Both the position numbers and the translations under genes were made by a program. Shown here piece by piece: positions 57,872 through 64,000 of a stretch of DNA of 64,000 nucleotides (positions are counted from its first letter, which is position 1; each line of letters opens with the position of its first letter). The DNA comes from Candidatus Latescibacterota bacterium (GTDB taxonomy: Bacteria > JAAXHH01): assembly GCA_022822725.1 (NCBI GenBank), contig JAJEAN010000007.1, positions 2,429,045 through 2,493,044 of the forward strand, given 5' to 3'. Under the pieces are notes generated by a model, which searched no databases, had not been told where the DNA came from, and saw only the letters and a list, made by a program, of their open reading frames with translations.

Positions 57872-59020
57872 ATGTCATCATCCATCGAAAACCACTCTGG
57901 ACTCCTGCTCCGCGGCGGGACCGTCGTAGACCCGTCACAGGCACTGAACCGGGTATGCGACGTCGCCGTACGCGACGGTTCGATTTCGGCCGTCGGCGAC
58001 GGCCTGCCGGACGATGGCCGCCGCGTCATCGACGTGACCGGGCGATACGTCTTTCCCGGCCTGGTCGACCTGCACGCCCACATCTGCTGGGGATTCACCG
58101 ACATCGGGCTGGTGCCGGACGACATCTGTCCCTCTACCGGGGTGACGGCCATCGTGGACGCCGGAAGCTCCAGCTGGCCCAGCCAGGAGGCCTTCCGCCG
58201 CAACGTGGCGGAGCCCTCCAGGACGCGGGTCTTCGGCTTTTCCAATATCTCCAGCGTGGGCATTCCGACGGCGGGCACGCCCGAACTGGCCAGCCTGCGG
58301 TTCGTGGACGTGGACCGTTCCGTGGCTTCGGTGGCCGGGAACCGGGACCTGATGACCGGTATCAAGGTCCGCATGGGCCGGCACCTCATCGGCGACAACG
58401 AGATCGAGCCGATGCGACTGGCCGTTGAGGCGGCGGAACAGGCAGACGTCCCCGTCATGGTCCACGTGGGCAATACGCCCTGTCCCCTGTCCGGCATCAT
58501 GGACCTGCTTCGGCCGGGCGACATCATCACGCACGCCTATCACGGCCACCCCCACGGCATCCTCGACGATCACCGGGCCGTCTGGGAAGAGGTCATCGAG
58601 GGGCGGTCCCGGGGCATCCTGATGGACGTGGGGCACGGTGCCGGCAGCTTCAGTTTCGACGTGGCCAGGTCGGCCTTCGAACAGGGGTTCTTCCCGGACG
58701 CCATCAGTACGGACCTGTACACCGTGAACGTCGACGGACCGGTTTTCGACCTGCCGACCACCATGTCCAAGATGCTGAACATGGGCATGCCCCTCGAAGA
58801 CATCGTGGAAAGCACGACCTCCATTCCGGCCGCGGCGATCGGGAGAAACGAACTGGGCACGCTCCGTCCGGGCGCGGCCGCCGACGTGGCGGTATTCGAA
58901 CTGGAGGAAGGCGACTTCGAATTCAGTGATTCGCACGGGAACCGCAGGAGGTGGCCGCGGCGCCTGGCCTGTGCAATGACCCTGCTGGACGGGGAAATCG
59001 TGTACGAACGGGACCGCTGA
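57872..59020 (+). CDS. Amidohydrolase/deacetylase-family metal hydrolase
   Basis: TIM-barrel amidohydrolase, 382 residues, of the dihydroorotase-like group that includes the uncharacterised amidohydrolase/deacetylase family. Metal ligands: DLHAH after VFPGLV (about residues 71-75), a Lys in MTGIKVRMG that is probably carboxylated, His in VPVMVHVGN, a His pair in THAYHGHPHG, and an Asp in AISTDLY. The composite beta-sandwich edge (LLLRGGTVVDP at the start, LGTLRPGAAADVAVFELEEG near the end) is typical. Substrate is unknown; N-acyl amino acids or cyclic amides are likely types. Confidence 0.9.
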   Translation: MSSSIENHSGLLLRGGTVVDPSQALNRVCDVAVRDGSISAVGDGLPDDGRRVIDVTGRYVFPGLVDLHAHICWGFTDIGLVPDDICPSTGVTAIVDAGSSSWPSQEAFRRNVAEPSRTRVFGFSNISSVGIPTAGTPELASLRFVDVDRSVASVAGNRDLMTGIKVRMGRHLIGDNEIEPMRLAVEAAEQADVPVMVHVGNTPCPLSGIMDLLRPGDIITHAYHGHPHGILDDHRAVWEEVIEGRSRGILMDVGHGAGSFSFDVARSAFEQGFFPDAISTDLYTVNVDGPVFDLPTTMSKMLNMGMPLEDIVESTTSIPAAAIGRNELGTLRPGAAADVAVFELEEGDFEFSDSHGNRRRWPRRLACAMTLLDGEIVYERDR

Positions 59021-59076
59021 AACCATCCGTCCGCGGGTCGTCCGCAATAAATACGTCAACGAGGAGACAGAACGCG

Positions 59077-59700
59077 ATGAAAGCCAGGTACTGGGTGGGC
59101 GGATGCCTGTCCGCGATCATCCTGCTCGCCGTTATCGCCGGCGCAGCCTACTATTTCCTCCTCCAGGCGAGTGACGACCTGGTGGACACTTACACGAGCC
59201 CGGAGCCCCGCGATTTTGCCCCTGCGGAGGAGAGACAGGACGAATTGCTCTCCGTAATCGACCGGTTTCGGGACTTCGCTATCGCCCTCGAGCGGGGCGA
59301 GGAGACCGAAAGCTTTTTGCTGTCGGCGGACGACATCAATGCCATCCTGGAAAATGAAGACCTGCTGCGGGAGTTCCACGGGATGGCGCGCGTGGACATC
59401 CAGGACGACAGGATGCAGGCCGATATCAGCGTGCCCCTCGGCATGATCAACGAACGGTTCGAGGGCAGGTATCTCAACGGCACGGGGGAGATCTCCGTCG
59501 AGATGAGAGATGGGCGGCTCGAGGTCAACATCGACCGGCTGGAGGTCGGCGGCCGGAACATTCCCGAAGAGTTCATGAATGAAATCCGGAAGAACAACCT
59601 GGTCGAAACCCTTTTCCAGGATCCCTCCCTGGAGCGGTTCATGGGCCTGGTGAAGTCCGTGAAAGTCGAGGACGGACGGGTCGTCATCGAACCCAAATAG
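59077..59700 (+). CDS. Membrane-anchored hypothetical protein
   Basis: No family recognised; 207 residues. A single N-terminal transmembrane helix (CLSAIILLAVIAGAAYYFLL) anchors an acidic extracytoplasmic domain with alternating strands (RVDIQDDRMQADISVPLGMI, GTGEISVEMRDGRLEVNIDR) resembling small lipid-binding or LEA-like beta sheets, but I cannot assign it. GGAG lies about 10 bp before the ATG. It follows the amidohydrolase on the same strand by 56 bp and precedes the phosphorylase-like gene by 31 bp. Confidence 0.65.
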   Translation: MKARYWVGGCLSAIILLAVIAGAAYYFLLQASDDLVDTYTSPEPRDFAPAEERQDELLSVIDRFRDFAIALERGEETESFLLSADDINAILENEDLLREFHGMARVDIQDDRMQADISVPLGMINERFEGRYLNGTGEISVEMRDGRLEVNIDRLEVGGRNIPEEFMNEIRKNNLVETLFQDPSLERFMGLVKSVKVEDGRVVIEPK

Positions 59701-59731
59701 GATCCGGCCTGCTCACCGCGGAAACCCCTTC

Positions 59732-60577
59732 ATGCCTGTCTTCCTCGCCATCGCCCTGCACGCGGAAGCGCGGCCTGCGATCGAGCGTTTCCGCCTGAAG
59801 CAGGACGCTGCGTTCGACCTGCCCGTCTTCCGCCGGGACGAAGTCTGGCTCACCGTGACGGGCACGGGAAGCATGAAGTCCGCCATCGCGACCGCGAGCC
59901 TGCTTTCCCGGGTCGAACGGGATGAAGACTCGGTCATGTTCAACCTCGGCATTGCCGGGCATACGCAGAAGGCGGATGAAGGTCCCGTTACGGTAGGAGA
60001 CCGGTTCCTCGCGAACAAGATCACGGAGCAGAGCACGGGGCGTTCCTTCTTCCCCGACCTGCTGGCGAAGACGCCCCTGGCGGAATCCGTCGTCACTACC
60101 GTGCAACAGCCTCTTGAACGGGCGGATGCGGGGACCGTGGAACCGGGCCTGGCCGACATGGAGGCGGCCGGGTTCTACCAGGCGGCGGCGACCTTCCTCC
60201 CGCCCCACCGGATCGGGTGCGTCAAGGTCGTTTCCGATCACCTGGAAACGCGGCGGATAGACAAGCACAGGGCAGGCGAACTGATCGCGGGCGCCCTGGA
60301 CGATTTCGATGCGGCGGTGGCGGCCTACCGATCGGTCCGCGACGGGGCGCCGGACGTGTTGACCGACGCGGACCTGCAGCTCGTCCGGGACATCCGCGAC
60401 CGGCTGCGACTGACGGCCAGCCGGCACCGGATACTGACCGACCTGGCACGGTCCTACAAACTCCACACGGCGTCGGACCTGCCCGATCTGACGCGGTTTA
60501 CCCACGTCTCCGTGAAGACGAGACAGGAAGGCGACGCGCAATTTGAACGGCTACGGGGCATCCTCTCGGTGGAGTAA
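59732..60577 (+). CDS. Nucleoside phosphorylase-like protein adjacent to SPL-like gene
   Basis: Protein of 281 residues whose first about 200 resemble the PNP/UDP phosphorylase (MTA/SAH nucleosidase) superfamily: an opening beta strand with IALHAEARPAIERF, the phosphate/base loop VTGTGSMKSAIATASLL and FNLGIAGHT, and the sugar-binding Glu in GLADMEAAGFYQAA, followed by VKVVSDHLE with the catalytic Asp. The C-terminal 80 residues are helical. Its 3' end overlaps the SPL-like gene by 35 bp (60543-60577), so the two are translationally coupled, suggesting joint processing of a nucleoside or damaged base. Reaction not established. Confidence 0.75.
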   Translation: MPVFLAIALHAEARPAIERFRLKQDAAFDLPVFRRDEVWLTVTGTGSMKSAIATASLLSRVERDEDSVMFNLGIAGHTQKADEGPVTVGDRFLANKITEQSTGRSFFPDLLAKTPLAESVVTTVQQPLERADAGTVEPGLADMEAAGFYQAAATFLPPHRIGCVKVVSDHLETRRIDKHRAGELIAGALDDFDAAVAAYRSVRDGAPDVLTDADLQLVRDIRDRLRLTASRHRILTDLARSYKLHTASDLPDLTRFTHVSVKTRQEGDAQFERLRGILSVE

Positions 60578-61574
60578 CTTCTCCCACCTCTATATCGAGC
60601 GTGGCGCGAACGATTACCCGCTCACGCGGCGCATCCGGGAACGCTTCGCGAAGGCCCGGGTGGTGGAGATCGATGACTACAAGACGGTCTTCGCCCGGCC
60701 GCGGCAGCGGTTCCAGGCGCAGAAGGAGAGCATGAAACTGATCCTGGCCGTGAAGAAGGACCGGTTCCTTTACGAAGGATCGGGAAACAGCCAGGACTTC
60801 AGCTTCAAGGCCTTCCATTACAACACGCTCATGTCCAATTGCGTGTACAACTGCGACTACTGCTACCTGCAGGGCATGTACCCGTCGGCGAATATCGTGG
60901 TTTTCGTGAACCTGGAAGACTATTTTACCGCGACGCGCGAGGGCATTCGCGACCGGTCGAACCCGGTGCAGCCGTTCTACCTGTGCGTCTCGTACGATAC
61001 CGACCTGCTCGCTTTCGAATCGGTCGTGCCTTACTGCCGCGCGTGGATCGAATTCGCCCGCGAGGAGCCGGACCTGCTTATCGAGATCCGCACCAAGAGC
61101 GCCGCGTACCGCGCCATCCGGGACCTGCAGCCCACGGACCGCGCCATCCTGGCCTGGACGCTTTCCCCCGAACCGGTGGCCGCGCGCTACGAACACGGGG
61201 TGCCGCCGCTCCGCCGGAGGCTGGAGGCTGTCCGTTCGGCCATAGACGACGGCTGGCCGGTCCGTCTCTGCTTCGACCCGGTCCTCGCCGTTCCGTCCTG
61301 GGCCTCCCTTTACGGGGGCCTGGTCGATGAGGTCGTCCGGAAGATCGACCCGGCCACTGTTCGCGACGTGACCGTCGGCGTCTTCCGCCTGTCGAAGCAC
61401 CATTTCCAGCGCATGAGGCGCCAGCGGACGGATACGCCGCTGCTGTACGGCGAATTCATGCAGGAGGACGCGACCGTGACCTATCCGGCCGAACGGCGGG
61501 AGGAAATGACCGCCTTCATGCGGCGGCGCCTGGGAGACCACTTCGGAGAGGAGCGGATCTTCGCATGGACATAG
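60543..61574 (+). CDS. Spore-photoproduct-lyase-like radical SAM protein
   Basis: Radical-SAM protein of 343 residues starting at TTG. The [4Fe-4S] motif CxxxCxxC is Cys100, Cys104 and Cys107 (CVYNCDYCYLQ, followed by GMYPSANIVVFVN as in SPL). Cys148 in FYLCVSYDTD aligns with the hydrogen-donor Cys of spore photoproduct lyase. SPL splits 5-thyminyl-5,6-dihydrothymine in spore DNA; the organism type suggested here is not known to sporulate and no spore genes are near, so this homolog may act on another substrate. It overlaps the upstream phosphorylase-like gene by 35 bp and the downstream SDR gene by 10 bp. Confidence 0.85.
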   Translation: MNGYGASSRWSNFSHLYIERGANDYPLTRRIRERFAKARVVEIDDYKTVFARPRQRFQAQKESMKLILAVKKDRFLYEGSGNSQDFSFKAFHYNTLMSNCVYNCDYCYLQGMYPSANIVVFVNLEDYFTATREGIRDRSNPVQPFYLCVSYDTDLLAFESVVPYCRAWIEFAREEPDLLIEIRTKSAAYRAIRDLQPTDRAILAWTLSPEPVAARYEHGVPPLRRRLEAVRSAIDDGWPVRLCFDPVLAVPSWASLYGGLVDEVVRKIDPATVRDVTVGVFRLSKHHFQRMRRQRTDTPLLYGEFMQEDATVTYPAERREEMTAFMRRRLGDHFGEERIFAWT

Positions 61575-62284
61575 CACTGGTCACCGGCGCTTCCTCCGGG
61601 ATCGGCCTGGCCATCGCCGGGCGCCTGGTCGAAATGGGCTATGGCGTATACGGGTATGCGCGGGACCACGGGAAGTCCGCTTTCCGCCACGCCCGGTATA
61701 CGGCCGTCGAATGCGACGTCACCGATACCCCGGTCCTGTTGGAGCGTACCGAGGCGCTGCTCAGGGAGACCGGGGGCCTGAGGATCCTGGTCAACAACGC
61801 CGGCGTGGGTTTCTTCGGCCCCCACGCCGCCATGGCGCCCGAACGGATAGAACGCATGGTAAAAACCAACCTGATCGCGCCCATGGTCCTGACCCGAGCG
61901 ACCCTGCGGCACCTGGCGCAGTCCAGGGGATATGTCGTCAACATCGCATCGACGGCGGCGTTGAGCCCCGGTTCCCACGGAGCCGCCTACGGCGCGACGA
62001 AGGCCGGTCTCCACCAGTTCGGGCAGGCGCTCTTCGGCGAGGTGCGCAAGAGCGGCGTCCGGGTGGTGACCCTGTACCCGGACATGACCCGGACGCCCTT
62101 CTACGACCACGCGGACTTCGAACCCGATGAGGATCACGGTACCCACATCACGCCCGAATGCGTGGCCGACGCCGTCGCGCAGGCCGTGGACCAGCGGGAA
62201 GGTACGGTGATTACGCAGATCGTCCTTCGGCCGCAGCGGACGCAGGTGGCCCGCAAGGGTCCGTCGCAGAAAAAGAAGGATTGA
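61565..62284 (+). CDS. Short-chain dehydrogenase/reductase
   Basis: Classical SDR oxidoreductase of 239 residues. NAD(P)-binding TGASSGIG at residues 7-14, NNAGVGFFGP, the catalytic Ser in NIASTAALSPGSHG, and Tyr142/Lys146 in AAYGATKAGLHQF are all present. A basic residue after the glycine motif (YGYARDHGKS) hints at NADP preference. The Lys-rich C-terminus (GPSQKKKD) is extra. It is the third gene of an overlapping cluster with the phosphorylase-like and SPL-like genes, so it may reduce a product of those enzymes. GAGGAG lies upstream of its ATG. Confidence 0.92.
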   Translation: MDIALVTGASSGIGLAIAGRLVEMGYGVYGYARDHGKSAFRHARYTAVECDVTDTPVLLERTEALLRETGGLRILVNNAGVGFFGPHAAMAPERIERMVKTNLIAPMVLTRATLRHLAQSRGYVVNIASTAALSPGSHGAAYGATKAGLHQFGQALFGEVRKSGVRVVTLYPDMTRTPFYDHADFEPDEDHGTHITPECVADAVAQAVDQREGTVITQIVLRPQRTQVARKGPSQKKKD

Positions 62285-62364
62285 CTGTCTGCGCGGCTTA
62301 CTGTGAAGCGCAGAACCGGATCAACGATATGCTACACCGCGGGTTTATGCGGAATAAAGGTATA

Positions 62365-62376
62365 GTACAATTGTAC
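62365..62376. promoter_or_regulatory. GTACAATTGTAC palindrome upstream of the MOSC gene
   Basis: A perfect 12-bp palindrome in the short AT-rich gap before the MOSC gene. It shares its entire 12-bp core with the toxin-antitoxin operator at 14460-14473; the right half is a complete TGTACA hexamer while the left half is AGTACA. Confidence 0.35.
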
Positions 62377-62416
62377 AAGTGAAGTATTTGATCGATTGTG
62401 CCTGAAAGGACCATCC

Positions 62417-63229
62417 ATGCCCTACATCTCCTCCCTCCACGTCTATCCCGTCAAGTCCTGCGCCGGCCACGAGTTGACGTGGGCGCAGCTCGACGCCCGG
62501 GGAATCCGCGACGACCGGTCATGGATCGTCGTCGGCGACGGGGGCGCGATGCTCACGCAGCGCGACAAGCCCGCCCTGGCACTCGTTCAGCCTGCCCTTT
62601 CCCCGGGAGGACTGGCGCTTTCCGCGCCGGGCATGGAGGAACTGGCAGTACCGCGTATCGAGGAGGGCGACATTCGAAACGTGGACGTGTGGGGAGACGT
62701 CTGCGAGGGGATCGATCAGGGCGATGAAGCCGCGGACTGGTTCAGCACGTACCTGGACACGTCCGCCCGCCTGCTGTATTTCAAAACGGACTTCGTGCGT
62801 CCCGTGGACCCGGACTTTGCGCGGCAGGCCGGCGACCAGGTGGGGTTCGCCGACGGGTTCCCGCTGCTGGTGATCTCCGAGGCTTCCCTGGCAGACCTGA
62901 ACGCACGGCTCGAGACCCCGCTCCGCATGAACCGCTTCAGACCCAATGTCGTCGTGGCCGACTGCCCTCCCTACGCGGAGGACACGTGGAAGCGCGTCCG
63001 CGCTGGTGAAATGGAAATCGACCTGGTCAAACCCTGCGGACGGTGCGCCACGACCCTGGTCGAGCAGGAAAGCGGGACGCCGGGCAAGGAACCGCTGCGC
63101 ACGCTGGCGGCCTACCGCAAGTTCGACCGCCCGGCCCCTTCTTTCGGCCAGAATGCCGTGCACCGGGCTCCCGGCGTGCTCGAAGCCGGCGCGGCCGTTC
63201 AGATTCTGGAAATGCGGGACTCCGCCTGA
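62417..63229 (+). CDS. MOSC domain-containing protein (MOSC N-terminal beta-barrel type)
   Basis: Protein of 270 residues with an N-terminal MOSC_N domain (ISSLHVYPVKSCAGHELTWA, RDDRSWIVVGDGGAMLTQRD) and a C-terminal MOSC domain carrying the conserved Cys region LVKPCGRCATTLVEQ (Cys207 and Cys210), which binds the molybdenum cofactor in mARC/YcbX-type proteins. Such enzymes reduce N-hydroxylated compounds. AAAGGA lies 7 bp before the ATG at 62417; upstream non-ATG starts at 62396 overlap no conserved sequence. The electron donor (a 2Fe-2S ferredoxin domain in YcbX) is not fused here. Confidence 0.9.
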   Translation: MPYISSLHVYPVKSCAGHELTWAQLDARGIRDDRSWIVVGDGGAMLTQRDKPALALVQPALSPGGLALSAPGMEELAVPRIEEGDIRNVDVWGDVCEGIDQGDEAADWFSTYLDTSARLLYFKTDFVRPVDPDFARQAGDQVGFADGFPLLVISEASLADLNARLETPLRMNRFRPNVVVADCPPYAEDTWKRVRAGEMEIDLVKPCGRCATTLVEQESGTPGKEPLRTLAAYRKFDRPAPSFGQNAVHRAPGVLEAGAAVQILEMRDSA

Positions 63230-63251
63230 GCACAACAGAGAGGAAGACCCC

Positions 63252-64000
63252 TTGAGTCAGCGCGTAATCGCCATGCCGGCCGGCCGGTGCGGCCTGGGTT
63301 TCTCCCGGATCGACATCACCCCGCCCGTGGGGATCTATCACCGCAGCTGGGGCGCGGCGAAGCATGACGCATCGACGGGCGTGCACCGGGAACTGACCGC
63401 CTCCGCGCTGGTGTTCGCGGACCCCGGATCCGGTGAGGAACACGCCCTGGTCGTCCTCGAACTGGGCTGGCTGCAGGCCGGCGACCTGCAGCGCCTTTCG
63501 GACACCGTTTCCACCGGGACCGGCCTGCCGGCCGACCGCGTCGTCATCACCTTCTCCCATACCCACGCCGCGGGCAACTACGATCCCGACCGCCAGGCGC
63601 ACGAGGGCGGCGCGCTGATCCCGGGATACCTGGACGATCTCGGCAAGGGTCTTACCGGCCTCATTTCAGCGGCCAGGGCCACGGTTCAACCGGTCGACCT
63701 GGCCTTCGGACACGGCCGGTGCGACCTGGCGTACAACCGGGACTACTGGGACGAAGAAAACGGGCTGTACGCCGTCGGGTCCAACCCGGATCGGGCCGCC
63801 GACGACACGGTCCTGGTCACCCGCGCCAGCGACAGGGAAGGCCGGCTCGTCGCCACCCTCGTCAACTACGGCTGCCACCCGACGACCCTGGCGTGGGACA
63901 ATACGCTGATCAGCCCCGACTACCCCGGCGCCATGCGGGAGGTCGTGGAGCGGGAAACCGGCGCGCCCTGCGTGTTCCTGCTGGGTGCGAGCGGCGATCT
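63252..64000 (+). CDS. Neutral/alkaline ceramidase-like hydrolase (partial, cut by window end)
   Basis: An open frame runs from a TTG at 63252 to the window end (about 249 codons) without a stop. GAGG lies about 8 bp before the TTG; an ATG at 63273 is the alternative start. The product resembles the neutral/alkaline non-lysosomal ceramidase superfamily: GLGFSRIDITPPVGIYHRSW at the N-terminus, the metal-binding VITFSHTHAAGNYDPD, and LVNYGCHPTTLAWDN, which in ceramidases contributes a zinc ligand His. No signal peptide is visible. Bacterial homologs often act on substrates other than ceramide. The C-terminal half lies outside the window. Confidence 0.78.
   Translation, partial: MSQRVIAMPAGRCGLGFSRIDITPPVGIYHRSWGAAKHDASTGVHRELTASALVFADPGSGEEHALVVLELGWLQAGDLQRLSDTVSTGTGLPADRVVITFSHTHAAGNYDPDRQAHEGGALIPGYLDDLGKGLTGLISAARATVQPVDLAFGHGRCDLAYNRDYWDEENGLYAVGSNPDRAADDTVLVTRASDREGRLVATLVNYGCHPTTLAWDNTLISPDYPGAMREVVERETGAPCVFLLGASGD

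Noticed and set aside
1-64000. tRNA or rRNA genes
   Set aside because: I looked for conserved T-loop and rRNA words and saw none; a covariance-model scan would be needed for certainty.

Overview
This is a GC-rich bacterial chromosome segment with about 54 protein-coding genes or gene remnants, most of them housekeeping. I see no rRNA, tRNA, CRISPR array, transposase or phage structural gene. The gene set (GWxTD-like TPR protein, MacB/FtsX-type permease without its ATPase, DUF547, lipoproteins with Ig-like repeats, ceramidase-like hydrolase, GH106-like hydrolase, M29 aminopeptidase, spore-photoproduct-lyase relative) fits an uncultured FCB-group lineage such as Latescibacterota. That placement is inference from gene flavour only.

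Layout. 0.1-6.9 kb: VTT membrane protein, DUF547 protein, TlpA-like thioredoxin, FMN reductase, MutS, Nudix hydrolase. 6.9-13.6 kb: a cusCBA-type copper/silver efflux operon on the minus strand, led by a small secreted Cys-rich protein. 13.8-16.9 kb: a PIN toxin/YefM-like antitoxin pair with a readable promoter-operator, then two MarR paralogs separated by 1.1 kb of repeat-rich DNA. 16.9-24 kb: ROK kinase and phosphoglycerate mutase (overlapping), HtrA and Lon. 24-27.5 kb: cytochrome c-like lipoprotein, double-VOC lipoprotein, Eis-like acetyltransferase. 27.5-29.7 kb: a small variable region with an AbrB-type antitoxin and a nonsense-broken PIN toxin, a visibly AT-rich islet with two unknown genes, and an orphan HicB. 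29.7-44.7 kb: a DUF1330 protein, a periplasmic binding protein, a serine-hydrolase-fold protein lacking its catalytic SxxK, a GH106-like hydrolase, an M29 peptidase, a GWxTD/TPR protein, an FtsX-type permease and a six-Ig-domain lipoprotein. 44.8-53.5 kb: one minus-strand tetrapyrrole operon (ccsA/hemX-like, precorrin-2 dehydrogenase, hemA, hemC, cobA-hemD fusion, zinc-ribbon protein, hemB, hemL) that covers glutamyl-tRNA to uroporphyrinogen III plus siroheme entry. 53.6-64 kb: class IV aminotransferase, Era, a phosphotransferase, M48 peptidase, amidohydrolase, an overlapping nucleoside-phosphorylase-like/SPL-like/SDR operon, a MOSC protein, and a ceramidase-like gene cut by the window edge.

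The most unusual recurring signal is not a gene. Short degenerate tandem repeats (11-53 bp units) sit at gene ends, in intergenic gaps and as in-frame low-complexity inserts in otherwise conserved enzymes. In at least five genes the unit contains the gene's last codons and its stop codon, so the end of the gene has been copied in tandem downstream of itself. Other points of interest are the TGTACA operator overlapping the toxin-antitoxin promoter, a three-palindrome array upstream of lon, the AT-rich islet beside toxin-antitoxin debris, the SxxK-less beta-lactamase homolog, and the SPL-like cluster. Start sites were chosen by Shine-Dalgarno (SD) spacing and family length, and gene functions come from motif recognition without database searches.
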